From: Streblospio benedicti
Taxonomy: Eukaryota; Annelida; Polychaeta; Spionida; Spionidae
Direction of reading: 5' to 3'
Length of the DNA stretch: 64,000 nucleotides
Assembly (NCBI GenBank): GCA_019095985.1
Contig: JAGTTF010005837.1
Location: 67,745-131,744 of the forward strand
Shown: positions 33,596 through 44,349 of the stretch, piece by piece
How the letters are laid out: each line of letters begins with the position of its first letter
Numbering within the stretch: position 1 is the first letter of the stretch
Notes under the pieces: generated by a model
The model's input: the letters and a program-made list of their open reading frames with translations, nothing else
Told to the model about the DNA's origin: nothing
Database searches by the model: none
Position numbers and translations under genes: made by a program

Positions 33596-33754
33596 ATGGC
33601 TGCCAGTGCAGCCGGACAAAAAGATTACGATTACAACCCTATCATTTCATACGGCAGGCGAGGCATAACTATTGCAAGCGAGTGGCCGATTCGGCACTAT
33701 TTTTTTGAGAACCCGCACTCAAATATCGCTTACGCTGCGCGTAAGAAAAAACGA
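33596..33754 (+). CDS. 52-codon ORF, unknown
   Basis: Reads MAASAAGQKDYDYNPIISYG, RRGITIASEWPIRHYFFENP and ends YAARKKR. It is uninterrupted but short. The start is repeated at 34,294 without the rest. Its last 10 codons overlap the beginning of the leader shared with the Rep fossil. I recognise no family; whether it is expressed is unknown. Confidence 0.3.
33729..33745. repeat. Small stem-loop
   Basis: CTTACGC-TGC-GCGTAAG, a perfect 7-bp stem with a 3-base loop, lies at the upstream edge of the Rep-leader copy. CRESS viruses have origin stem-loops, but the conserved nonanucleotide in the loop is absent, so this is not an intact origin. Confidence 0.4.
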
Positions 33755-33815
33755 TAAATCAATTTTGCTGCTGTGCAGCGAAATATAGTAAACCGCAATA
33801 GAATTATTGATTGGC
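33740..33815 (+). repeat. Second copy of the Rep-fossil leader
   Basis: AACGATAAATCAATTTTGCT, GCGAAATATAGT and AATAGAATTATTGAT match 12,463-12,535 upstream of the Rep fossil. The Rep coding part does not follow here; the sequence switches at about 33,815. Confidence 0.75.
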
Positions 33816-34029
33816 CCAAGGCCCAAGGTGGCCGGCTACCTGGCCAACTCTTTGCCAAGTGGGCCATGTGGGCAGTGTACCAGACAGATCGTCCCCTGCC
33901 TGTGCCCTGGAACACAAGATGGCTAGCTGACCATCTCCAGTGGAGAGGGTCCTGAACGGCTTTTGGGAGAAGATATCACTGCAGGCAGTCGAAGACCTGT
34001 GATTCTATTGCGTCAGGTCAGGTCAGGTC
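33816..34029 (+). other. GC-richer stretch, unassigned
   Basis: A frame with AQGGRLPGQLFAKWAMWA and PVPWNTRWLADHLQW is open to 33,955 but matches nothing I know. A GTCAG repeat follows at about 34,010-34,030. Confidence 0.25.
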
Positions 34030-34245
34030 ATGGGTCTTTGGTCAGACCAATCTTCCCGTCAGCATCCCTAAATATCCCCCAGACAGACTCTGCCGTCTTC
34101 TGTGACCGCTGCACTGTGACTGTCGCCGGCTGACACCTGCACCACTTTCCCGGCAATCACTGCTTCCCCCGGTGACATCTTCTCATCCTCATCCTCCATG
34201 TGTCTGCCTAATGTGCCTTCGTCCGGTAAAGGGTGAGAGGTTCAT
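34030..34245 (-). pseudogene. RCC1: RCC1 fragment, copy C (blade 2)
   Basis: The minus strand reads [20 protein letters not shown], then [20 protein letters not shown]. This matches the acidic insert and blade 2 of RCC1. The N-terminal part is absent. A stop follows the blade. Confidence 0.8.
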
Positions 34246-34654
34246 TCACATTGTTTTTTAGCCCCGTGTGTGAGTCACTAAAATATTGATGTAACTAATG
34301 GTGGCCAGTGCAGCCGGAAAAACAGACATAGTAAATTGTAAGGTAAGTGGAATAATTACTCTTCGCACAAGTACATTTTACATTTCCATGAAGAAATCTT
34401 ATCGTCATTAATTATGGATTTAGATTCAGAAGAATCAAGTACTTTTTAATAACCAATGGTGAGTAAATGACGTGGTTGGAATATAGACCTCAAGAAAATA
34501 TGATATTTTTGTAAATTATGCACGCTGAGCAGGAAGAATAATGTGTTCACTACAGGTATGATTTAGTATTTTAGTAACTTGATAAAATAATAAGATTTAA
34601 ATCAATTCATAAAAACACTGCTTATGAAGAGCTTATGGTTCTAGTTTTTATATT

Positions 34655-35309
34655 TTAGGTTGCACAAATTTTAGAACTACTACTTTAGAAAGACACATCT
34701 TGCAACACCGATCACATGAGAAGCGTTAAAGAAAAAGTTCAAAAATCATGTATGCATCAAATGTTTACTGCAAAGCTAAATAGCAATGATGAAGCATTGA
34801 TTTGCGCTATGAAAAGAGGTTTCTTTCTGGCCAAAGAAGATATAGCGACAGCTAAGTACCCAGATTTTGGTGGATTTTTTATTACAGCAGGTTGTTCGAA
34901 GTTAACCCCGCTCATTCATGCAATGAGGACAAACATCCCTCAAACTCTCGCATCAGTTGTTGAGGAATTAGATAATGTAAAAAAGGTGTGCTACAAACAG
35001 CATCAAGATCATCAAGACGAAAAGAAAAAGCGCGAAACAGAAATAATCTCTTTGAAAAAAGACATTGCATATTTAGAAAGAAAACTGGCAGAGGCGAATG
35101 AAGTGCTGGCGGCCTCTTTCTCGAATGTTTTTGAGGAAGAAGTAAAGGACGATGAGAAGAAGCAGGCGCAGGAAACAAATGAAGATGAGAATAAAACAGA
35201 ACAGGATACAAAGAAATCCCAAAAAGCTGCTGCGAGAAAGAGAAGTAGAGATACATGTAGTGCAGACAGTATTGACATCTCATCATTGAAGAAATCAAAG
35301 TCACAGTGA
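34655..35309 (+). CDS. Family Y coiled-coil protein joined to hAT N-terminus, copy 3
   Basis: A BED-like exon after ATATTTTAG reads GCTNFRTTTLERHILQHRS. From 34,716 a frame reads QMFTAKLNSNDEALICAMKR and FFLAKEDIATAKYPDF, typical of the N-terminal region of ZNF862-like hAT proteins, then runs in frame into the Y sequence (MRTNIPQTLASVVEELDNV, ISLKKDIAYLERKLAEANEV) and a basic end (KKSQKAAARKRSRD). The 197-codon frame is open. Y copies 1, 2 and 4 start differently, so a hAT-Y fusion is possible. Confidence 0.5.
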
Positions 35310-35526
35310 ACAATTTGTGAAGTGTTTTTTAGTTTTTTTATAGTTCAACAGTGACAATGCCATTTACATAAATATACAGTAACCTATACATTAAGTGATT
35401 ATTGAAAATGTATCATATAATGAATGAGTTCTTTTAATGTATGTAATAATGCTTAAAATATATTCAAAATTTATTAATAATAAACAGATGACAACAGGTT
35501 TGGTATTGGCCTTTATTCATCATGCA
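35310..35526 (+). other. Family Y 3' UTR
   Basis: Matches 20,905-21,110 downstream of copy 2, including TAATAATAAACAGATGACAA. It ends where RCC1 copy D begins. Confidence 0.5.
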
Positions 35527-35559
35527 TCATGCATCAACCACCCATGCAGCCTGCCGGCA

Positions 35560-35811
35560 GAGGGAGGGACCCATGACTTGGCTATCAACGGGCAGCCCTC
35601 TCATCAGCTCCTTTCCTGGTTTCGTCCGATCCATGATGTCCGGTCCATGACCGAGGTGTCCCGTGTCGCCTTCACTGACACTGAGGACTTGTCCTTCTTT
35701 TGTTCCATGCGATCGGTAACAGATTTTTATTTTCTTGGCTCTATTTTCTTCTGTTGACAGGTTATTATTCACTGTTCTGGTTCGCTTTCGGCCTCTCTTC
35801 GCGCCAGCCAT
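35560..35811 (-). pseudogene. RCC1: RCC1 N-terminal fragment, copy D
   Basis: Open from the start: MAGAKRGRKRTRTVNNNLST, KKIKICYRSHGTKEGQVLSV and GDTGHLGHGPDIMDRTKPGK. After TKPGK it departs from RCC1 into an unrelated stretch, so it is truncated at blade 1. This is the best-preserved N-terminus of the six and lacks frameshifts up to that point. Confidence 0.85.
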
Positions 35812-35960
35812 GACGTTGACAAAAATTGTTTAAAATGTTGAACAGACAGACCAAATACACCGAATATTCGATTTTATCGATCGTGGCATTTAAAGTTCAT
35901 TCCAACGTTGACAGTGCACTACTGGTGTTGCAGACGTGAAGATAAACATGATATGAACTC

Positions 35961-36210
35961 GTGTTTTTAAATCTTTTTTTCTGTGCTGCTGCATACGGGT
36001 GCCCTCGTGGCTGTAGTTGTGGGACTGTGATGACTTTCAGGCGTCTCCCGCGTGTCGGGCCCTCGGTGCTCCGGATTAGTGCCAGAGGGAACTTTATCCC
36101 GACCATCGATGACGAGGATCTGGCGAGGATTAGCGGCACCAGTCTGGCATCAAGAATCAGAAGACGGGGTGGGAAGAAGGCACAACAAGGGTGGGGAGAA
36201 AAGTGGTGAA
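35961..36210 (+). pseudogene. Family Z 5' part, copy D (divergent to RCC1)
   Basis: After a GATGACTTTCAG acceptor it reads RRLPRVGPSVLRISARGN, FIPTIDDEDLARISGTSLAS and RIRRRGGKKAQQ, the same partner block as at 454-735 on the minus strand. RCC1 copy D starts 150 bp away in the opposite direction. Most of the acidic exon is deleted. Confidence 0.55.
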
Positions 36211-36293
36211 GTCACAACTACTGATCCATGAAAAAATATATTTGTATCATCACAGGATAAATCTGACCATTTTGAGTAATTTCGTCTTTCACA

Positions 36294-36827
36294 TCAAACC
36301 ATTTTTAAGGCCATATCAAAATATAAGTAGTGAACCACTTTATCAAAGTCAGCATAGTGCTCGTAATCTACTAAACAGGCCACGAGTTTACCCTGAAGAA
36401 CACATGACGTAAAATCATACAATCTATTTAACAGACTTAATTTGTACAGCCGTTTCCAAATATCAAGTTCAGTATCATACATTTCACAATATATCGTATG
36501 CATTTTCTGTGTGCATATGCCAAATAAACTTTCCTTCCTGAAGCATACAAACATGGATTGTGCATTGAATGCTTGGCGGGATGAGGAAGATTTTGCCAGG
36601 TGTGATCCTCAGTATCGTATTTGTAAAAAAAACATATCTATAATGTCGTCATCAGAAGATGCAGTTTTGCCTAGAATATAGATACTTTTCTCAATCACAG
36701 CAGTTGAGAGAATCAACATGTCCACTGGTATCATTGAGTGACTGGTCCAATTCATATTATAAGTGTCCAAGAAAAGGACAGTCGTTTTCCACGTTGGTCT
36801 CTGAACCTCCTCGTTTTCATCATTCAA
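36294..36827 (-). pseudogene. Kelch-like protein fragment
   Basis: Minus-strand frames read FLDTYNMNWTSHSMIPVDML, STAVIEKSIYILGKTASSDD and, in a second piece, MYDTELDIWKRLYKL with SCVLQGKLVACLVD. The alternation of a D-x-x-x-x-W segment with a hydrophobic strand and IYILG resembles Kelch repeats. The usual GG pair is missing and there is a stop between the pieces. Confidence 0.35.
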
Positions 36828-37358
36828 TGTAATTTCTTCTTCATAACAATCACCTCCAATAGTTCTGTCCCAGCATCATGTATTGATCAATAACACACTG
36901 GACCATGTGCTCACTGCAGTAACAAACAAATGCTTTTGTTGACCCTTTGTTACTGCACAGTAACAGAATAGTTAAGAAAACGTGTTCTCTGATTAAAATT
37001 TATACTAAGAAATGCCATTTCGTGAATTAGATTGTGTTTAATAAACCTTTTATTACCTATTGGGTGGATACTAACATATATTTTTGCACTTTAAACACTT
37101 TAATTTTGTTGTCGATTGTGGACTAGATCTATGACTCTACAGAAATCAGGATGACATATTTGAATGACAGTGACTTTTTTAAAAACTATATACAGATGTT
37201 TTTGTGTATTAAAGAACAGTGATTGATATGTCGTATATTTTGTGGTTATAATTATATCATATATATTTACATATAGAGCTATATACAATATTTATATGTA
37301 ATATATTATTGAAATTTATCACAAGTGGACTATGTGTATTTTATAAGCACTTTTCAAA
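36828..37358. other. AT-rich, no gene seen
   Basis: Contains ATATATTTACATATAG-like simple sequence near 37,255-37,310. No exon is supported. Confidence 0.5.
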
Positions 37359-37980
37359 ATGAATAGATCTACTTGGCATGGGAAGTCGGTGAAAGAATTG
37401 CAAGAATATTTAAAGAAAAGAGGTGTGTCATATACAAATGAGGTAAAACTAGGATAGCTTCTAGCCTAGGAATTGAGGTAGACCCGGATTGTATTATTGA
37501 AGACCGTGCGGCGTGCGTGGTGAACTTGGAGATAGAACATATCCTAGTCCAACAACATTGAAGGATTATACTGACAATATGATGTGGCAAGCGCCAGCGA
37601 ATTAGAAGTGTTAAACGGCTGTCTAAAAAGGCTGTCTAAAAAGATTCGGACTACTTTTATCTACATGTCCAAAGTACCCAACTGTCCACTTTGTCCTCCA
37701 ACAGGCCAAAACACAGCAAATGTTACTATATCTATTCTTGAAGCCTGGGGCAATGACATCAATAGTGTTTTTGCTACAGTGTGGGACACCACAGCCGTAA
37801 ATAGTGGTGTAGACCATGGTGCATGTGCTTGCATCGAACAGCGAAAAAAAGGCACTGCTCTACTCTGGTGTGCTTGAAGCCATCACATTTTCAGAGGTTC
37901 ATATGACACACGTTTTAACATTGTACAAGGTCCACCAAATGCTGGACGATATCATCCTCGTTGGAGAAGATAGGCGATCA
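37359..37980 (+). pseudogene. SAP-like start and CRHHI-type protein fragment
   Basis: Starts MNRSTWHGKSVKELQEYLKK, RGVSYTNE, a SAP-like DNA-binding helix pair. After frameshifts, KVPNCPLCPPTGQNTANVTI and VWDTTAVNSGVDHGACACIE follow, then LLWCA and a frame-shifted HHI-like block. The DTTxxNxGxxxGAC...CRHHI order is one I associate, from memory, with uncharacterised high-copy proteins of arthropods and cnidarians, likely transposon-derived. Broken. Confidence 0.4.
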
Positions 37981-38159
37981 CTGGTACCTATTCTAAACAG
38001 GGAAAACCTTCTGAACGCATGATAGTGCTGTGGACTAATAAAGTGACTTTTCAAACACATCTTTGTCTTCTGTTGTTGTTATTCATTGTTTTTTTTTCCT
38101 CTATCTATATTAATTTGGGTCTATTGGTGGAAATAAATGTTTCCTAAAAATGTCAAATT

Positions 38160-38530
38160 CTGCAAAAAATGCCGATTCAGCAAAATTTCAATTGGAGCGT
38201 GGATATATTGTTTGATGGATTTGGACAAAAATATTTTACCAGAGCAAGTTTGAGGTCATATGTAAATCAAATCCCGATGAAGAGTAAAATCCAAAAACAT
38301 TTTTGTTTTTGGACCACCCTAGTATGGCATACAAAACAGACTGCCCCTGCCGATGAGCATGACCACAACAAATTCAGAACATTCCATCCTATTGAGGAAC
38401 CAATGAAGTATTTAAATGTACAGAAGTCAACTTTGGCGTTTACCTATTGTAATACAACAGACTGCCCCCCGCCATGAATGACCACATAAATTTGTAACAT
38501 TCCATCCTATTGACCCAATAAACTTATTTT
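38160..38530 (+). repeat. Partial tandem duplication, unknown protein
   Basis: ACAGACTGCCCC, GACCACA and ACATTCCATCCTATTGA occur in the same order at about 38,336 and 38,458, a period of about 120 bp. The surrounding frame (LAFTYCNTTDCPPP) is unrecognised. Confidence 0.45.
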
Positions 38531-38759
38531 CCAAACTAACACCATAATACAGGTATCCTTAAAAAATAACCCAAGCCTTTATAAATCAAAAATGAAAGCC
38601 CATCTTTGTTCAAACAAACAACATCTCCTCTGGAGGATACACAAATATCTAAATTGGATATTTTACAAAAAAATTGGAACTTATCACCATAAAATAGTGT
38701 GAAACAGTATCGTATATACTTTTACTTTTTAACTACTAAGTCGCATCCGGTTTAATCTT
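38531..38759. other. No gene seen
   Basis: AT-rich sequence immediately before the Tc1 remnant; nothing supported. Confidence 0.4.
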
Positions 38760-39190
38760 CAAAGTTATTAGTTTTTAACAGAATCATGGATTCTATGTTC
38801 TATCCGGAAAAGAATCTTCATGATTTTATCCATTTGCTTCTCAAAAATTTCCTCTAGGTCATAAATTTCAGCAAGACAATGATCCCAAGCACACATTGAT
38901 CTCAACAAGGGCATTTATGCAGCCGCACAATATTAACTGGTTCAAAACTTCACCACAGCCACCTGATTTAAATCCTATTGAATTACTGTCGGCTGAATTA
39001 AAAAAATTAGGGGGAAGAAAAGTAAAACCTTAAACAAAATGTCTATTAATTAGTGGTATTCGAATGTTCTGGGAACATCTGACAGCTACAAAATGCATCA
39101 AATACATTGATCATATCCATAAAGTGTTGCCACTTGTAACTGAACAAAATGGGGGGGCCAATTGGACATTGGTTTAAATGAATGAAATGA
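38760..39190 (+). pseudogene. Tc1-like transposase remnant (right W arm)
   Basis: Same part of the protein as at 10,610-11,060: [29 protein letters not shown] (Asp block from 38,869), a decayed SPDLNPIE block and MFWEHLTATKCIKYIDHIH. Stops and indels break it. Both W arms carry it at the same place, so it was already next to W before the arms were copied. Confidence 0.8.
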
Positions 39191-39720
39191 ATGAACAAAA
39201 TTATGTGCAAGTAAATTTAATTTTGCATCTTGTATACATACTAAAACCAAAAAGTTAAGTCTGTGTCAAACATAAAAATCAACCTACTATGGTTTTAGAG
39301 GACATTTTGGTAAAGATCTCGGTCTAACAAAAAAACAATTGAAATGGGCAAAACAGTTGCATGATGGTAAAAAATACCACCACCACCATTCTAAATAAAT
39401 CCACGTTATCCACCACCCCACAGAAACGAAAAAAAGTCAAAAAGCCGAAAGATCCGCCTAATGAAAAAAAAATTGAAACAATTGAAACAGAAAAAGTCCA
39501 AAAGTCCATGACATTTTGTAAAGATGTTGGTCATTTTGGCATATGATTGGATTGATTGCTTGTCGTAGACAAAAATAGCTGAAATTTTAGCGGAAATGCC
39601 TCTGTTTACTTTAGCGCCCGGGATCTTCAGTTTGATGTCTGCTCTTGTGGAATACAGACGTGTCTGTGCTCTGCGAGTTTTCCAAAGTCAGACTCTCGTT
39701 ATCCGTTGCCCTCCGGGACA

Positions 39721-40160
39721 ATGGATGTTACCAATGACGGGGACAGTCCCAACGCCCGAAGTTGGGCTGTCCAATTTGAAGAAGATATGGACACGACAGA
39801 CGGTCCGGCTGAGGACGCCGGGGATGCGCCTATTCCCAGCATGGCCGGGCAGTCGCATGGGGGGCCACCGGTGAACACAGGTAAGTGCCATCCCACAGGC
39901 GGAGCTGAGGGAACACGGGCGACAATTCTAGTCGTTCACACGTCGTTCCCGGAGTAGCCGGCGACGAGGGGGGCTCTCTGCCCGGAACCAGCGGTGCCCA
40001 AACCGCTGTAGTACGCGAGCGTGACGCCTCCCCGATGCTGGTGAAAGGTGTAGATGATGTGATCGCTGAGGCGCCCTCGATGACCTCTACAGTGAAACCT
40101 GGGGGGCTGTTGACGGGGGGAAACAGCGGGGATAGAGATTTACCTACTACTACTGAAGCT
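39721..40160 (+). CDS. Family W N-terminal acidic exons
   Basis: The start ATG at 39,721 opens MDVTNDGDSPNARSWAVQFE, EDMDTTDGPAEDAGDAPIPS and ends at a strong donor (CACAG, then GTAAGTG at 39,881). A second acidic stretch, VRERDASPMLVKGVDDVIAE, ends at GTAAGA (40,161). The SWA segment resembles the family Z acidic exon. No enzymatic domain; probably disordered. Confidence 0.45.
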
Positions 40161-40396
40161 GTAAGATAATCTTGATAATTTTTAAGAACTAGATTTTAGT
40201 GATTTGAAGTAGATAACCGTACTTGATATTTGATTGCAATGCATCAAGAAGCTTTTAAACTTAGATTATGATAAACAATTTTTAATTGTGTGATATTGTA
40301 GATACACATTTACTGTACTTGGCTTGAAACTGATGTTATTTTGTACAGCTTAGTTTTAGTTTTTATGAAATACAGCATTATATTCAATACATTTAG

Positions 40397-41161
40397 GCCA
40401 CAACAGTAGTCACAGAGATGACACGAGACTCACTCATACTTGGTGACTCCAATATTGGCTCACTTAATGCAGGGAGTTTGAGGAAAGAGTGCCTAAGGGG
40501 GCACAAACTTCATGAAATACAGAATTACGCAGTCCAGCTTTTTACAAAACAGGCAGAAAAAGCGGCTTATCCCTCCCACCAATTATTTATGTGGATTCTG
40601 GTGACAAAAACTTCCCTCTAAGGAGCTGATTGTGGAGCAGTTTTCCTTAGAAGATTTACAGAATACTGACCTGGCGTTTAAGGCTGATTGTTCAGCCTTC
40701 AATGTTAGGGTTGTATTCTGTACAATAAACCCCTGTTGTTTGATGGCTGCTAACTCAAGATCTGGTGTACAAAGGCAATACCCAGAGTTTTATTCTGATA
40801 TGCAAAGCAATCTCGGACGGAGGGTGAAAGATTGGAACAACTTCTTGATCAGTGTGAACAAGCAAACTGGTCTGGTTAACCCCTTTTTCGGCCATGGGTT
40901 ATGAAAATAAAAAAAAAAAGGTTTGTTAATTCCAAATTACTCTTTCCTCCATTCCAACAACTTGCAATTTGGAGAACAAATTTCACCAAGGACACCACAA
41001 AAAAAAAAATGCAAGATTGCAGAAAAGGGACAAGGGTATTCACAGTTTTGTATAAAATATTCCGCTTTCAAGCCATGAAATTGTCTTCTCAAAGGTCGTG
41101 CAGATTACCTTACAAAAAAAAAGGTATCACAATACAAAAAAAGAGAATAAAAAATCATTAA
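40397..41161 (+). pseudogene. Family W last exon, SGNH-like (right arm)
   Basis: After ATACATTTAG the exon reads ATTVVTEMTRDSLILGDSNI, in which GDSN is a good SGNH block I, then later VRVVFCTINPCCLMAANSRS and RRVKDWNNFLISVNKQTGLV. The C-terminus is Lys-rich. A GTND block is not seen. The frame is broken in several places. Confidence 0.5.
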
Positions 41162-41960
41162 CACATTACTTGAAAATTCTTAAGTATATCCATATCAATA
41201 CTTTCCGTGGAGAATGCCGGATGCCACCAATCAGAAAAAATGTGGAAAGATGGCAAGAAAGAGTATTTTAGTTATTTTCAATATTTATGCGACAATCCTA
41301 TGTTGTAAAACAATGTCGCAATGTCAGATGGGTAATGCCACATTATCTGATCACAGGAAGTAAAAAATTCTACTTTATTGTCGTTTTTTTTTTAAAACCA
41401 CAAAGACACAAACAGAAAACATAGTGAGGAAACAAGTCTCCATGGATGCATTTGTGTGGACAAGCATAATTCGGTTTTTCGTGGTATCTAAGAACTTGGT
41501 TGGACCCATGAAATCACTTCATGACAACAATGCCTCAGTCATTATTTTGTGAGAATGCAGCGTGCCAACAAGCACGGATAGCCTCATCATGTGTGCAAGA
41601 AGCTTTTCTTGTGCAAGCATATCACTAGTGCTTTAAAATGCAAATATGATGGAGGAAATGTCTAAAGTTGAAAACATATCACCTAAGGTCATAACAACAG
41701 AAATGAGTGTATTTAAGAAATGGGAAACGTTTCTACAACATTGTTTACCAATGCCAGATGGCTTTACGAAATACTATTGTTTTGAAAGGGCCACAAGCAA
41801 ATTGATTTAAAAAAATAACGAATAATACAGATGATTCATCAATGGAATTTACCATCTGCCCATATGTGGATCAGACACGTACTATTATTTTGAAGCAACT
41901 TTTGGGGTAACCAGCAAATGCAAAACTCAGAATGTTCCCCACACCGTCCAATAAAAATTT
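41162..41960 (+). other. Family W 3' tail (right arm)
   Basis: Counterpart of 3,200-3,945. It includes a frame MMEEMSKVENISPKVITTEM near 41,648 that is shared with the other arm. Coding status undecided. Confidence 0.35.
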
Positions 41961-43789
41961 CATAAATTGGCCACATCGTAAGGACATGCCACGGAAGAGG
42001 ACATTTCATATTATAGCAGTAAATATTATGTGCTACTATGTATTTCACTAAATTGCTCCCACTGAAAGTTATCTAATTGGTTGGTCTTAAAACACTTCAG
42101 ATTCACGTTGGTTTGCCAATTATTTTCCATTCCTCCAAGAACAGAATTTAAGTTCCTATAATCACCACCCACAACACATGATCTGTGAAACACCACAAGG
42201 AGAATAATCTTATAAACTTCAATATTTTTTCAATTACATGTTTAATATGTCTAAACTGCATTTATCTAGTTTTATGTTCTCGAAGATATCTTTCACATGA
42301 TCTTTTCCACTGCGACTCGGTAAAACCTCCTTTTGGGAGATCCCACAGTCCTTGGGAGGTGAAGCCTGAGACATGCAAGGACGCCAGTGATTATTGTAAG
42401 AAGGACGGTCACAATTGCATGGAATTTGGTGAACTAGAAGATAGAGGCCCCCCCCCCCGCCCTCGAAATTTAGCAAACATGGCACGAACATTTATTCCCA
42501 TCCTCAGTTCCCTTGATTAAGACTCTCAATTTCTTAGAATTATATGTAGAGGACATTTTCCATAAAAAAAAGAAACTTCATCAGCCACAACCAAATTTCT
42601 AGACAAATAAATTCATAATCCTACTGGTCTAATGTTCACCATTAGGAAAATACAATTTAACTATACAAAGTAGAACAGAATCATATAGCCCAAAATCCAG
42701 ACTACCAAAAGAAATAGAAAATAAATAGGAGTATGTATGTTTATCCATCAAGATATAAACTATGAAATGCTAGAAACAAAACCCTAAAGATATCGAGTGC
42801 ATTGGCAAAAATCCCAAATATGAATATGACGATAATCAATGTTTACAAGGTGCCTAAACTATCAATTGTGCACTTTATTACACATGATATCACTTTTACA
42901 AAGCGTGCAGACAGACAGAACAATTGTCCTTACAAATATCAGTTTCATAGAGAACGATTTTATTTCACAAATATTGCTTATATTTAATTTTAAGACATTT
43001 TTTTCTCACAAGTTTTATTTCCTGGGGAGCTGGTTCCAGAGATAAATTCCATTGTAGCAGAAATATTTTTTTCTTTCAGTTCTAACATGAGGGATTATAA
43101 ATGAATTATTGCTATATCTTGTTTGATGTACATTATTTATTTAGTTGAAAGTATGAAAAGTATGAGGGTGCACTGCCTTTTAAACCTATTGAACATTAAA
43201 TTTAAACTTTAAAAAATCAACTCTGTGTTTTACATTTAGCCATTTCAGTTTTAAAACATCTAGTGATTATAAGTGATGTCTATTGTGGTATTTACATACA
43301 AAACATGGTTGAATAAAAAGAACTCTGCTGGAATTCGCATTGGCATGTCCTACAACACAAGTTGAGCCTGTTGATGATGTTGAAAGTGTGGATATTCATG
43401 AACTTTAATGTTTCTAGTGACAAACTCATTGAAGGTGATGAGGAGGCACAACCCACCCAACAACCGACACATAGCTGAGGAGAGGGGCCAGACCAGCACG
43501 GAGAGGCGTAGAAGTAATAAAAAGACCAAGAAAATGGAATACAGAAATGCTGGTAAGTGTAAGTGAGGGGTAATGGGTTAATAAAATATTTGTTTATCAA
43601 AATCTACTTGAATATAACATTCATTGGCAAAAGTTGACATTTTTAAATTCTAGACACAATGCACCGCCTTCCATGAGAAATCTCAGACCAATAATATCAC
43701 CTGGCAAAGGGGGGTGGAAAGATGACAAAAGTTGACAGGGGTCGTCTGGCACTTGGGTGATATCACCTTTTAAAGAAAAAAAACAGTTC
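41961..43789. other. No gene confidently seen
   Basis: The only notable piece is a basic exon-like frame (RRHNPPNNRHIAEERGQTST, then RRSNKKTKKMEYRNA) at about 43,440-43,553 ending in a strong donor (GTAAGTGT). Everything else is AT-rich or lacks motifs. Confidence 0.35.
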
Positions 43790-44161
43790 ACGGCTTCTCC
43801 CGGCGACATCTTCTCATCCTCGTCCTCCGTGTGTCTGCCTAGGCCTCATGTTTACAGCCCCATGTGAACACTTTGCCCTCTTTTTATGAGGCAAAATGCT
43901 GTGCATGCCGGCCGGCACAAACTTGAACCACATTGGGAGGTCAAATCGACCTTTCCTGGTTTCGTCCCGATCCATGATGTCCTAAGTCCGAGACCCGAGC
44001 TGTCCCAAATGACAGGCCCCTTCACTGACACTGAGGACTTGGCCTTCTTTTGTGCCATGCGATCGGTGACAGATTTTTATTTTCTTGGCTCTATTTTCTT
44101 CTGTTGACAAGTTATTATTCACTGTTCTGGTTCGCTTTCGGCCTCTCTTTGCGCCAGCCAT
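43790..44161 (-). pseudogene. RCC1: RCC1 N-terminal fragment, copy E
   Basis: From the start codon (complement of 44,159-44,161) the MAGAKRG tail and KKIKICHRSHGTKEG-type sequence appear, followed after frameshifts by KPGKVDL and the [12 protein letters not shown] insert at 43,790-43,830. The divergent family Z exon lies 1.3 kb away at 45,492 with a LINE remnant between. Confidence 0.8.
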
Positions 44162-44349
44162 GACGTTGATAAAAAATTGTTTAAAATGTTGAAAGGACGG
44201 ACCGATTACACCAAATATTAGATTTTATAGATCGTGGCATTTAAAATTTCAATCCAACGAAAACAGCGCATTCTATCAGGTGTCACAGGCGTGGAAGATG
44301 AACATGATATGAACTGGATGTTTGCTAAATCTTTTTTTTAGATAACATT

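Larger units (their letters stand above)
33576..34318. repeat. Segment flanked by ~42-bp direct repeats
   Basis: CTAAAATATTGATGTAACTA and the following AATGG(C/T)..GCCAGTGCAGCCGGA occur at 33,576-33,616 and again at about 34,278-34,318. Between them lie a 52-codon ORF, a copy of the Rep leader and RCC1 copy C. The repeats could be ends of one inserted unit or a duplication scar. Confidence 0.5.
38760..41960 (+). mobile_element. Family W, right inverted arm
   Basis: Uninterrupted version of the arrangement at 3,200-11,060: Tc1 remnant, spacer, acidic exons with a GTAAGT donor, intron, SGNH-like exon, tail. Because it lacks the X insertion it gives the original order. No terminal repeats are evident at either edge. 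Confidence 0.65.

Noticed and set aside
33729-33745. Intact CRESS virus replication origin
   Set aside because: There is a 7-bp stem, but the 3-base loop cannot hold the conserved nonanucleotide, and no adjacent short repeats are seen.
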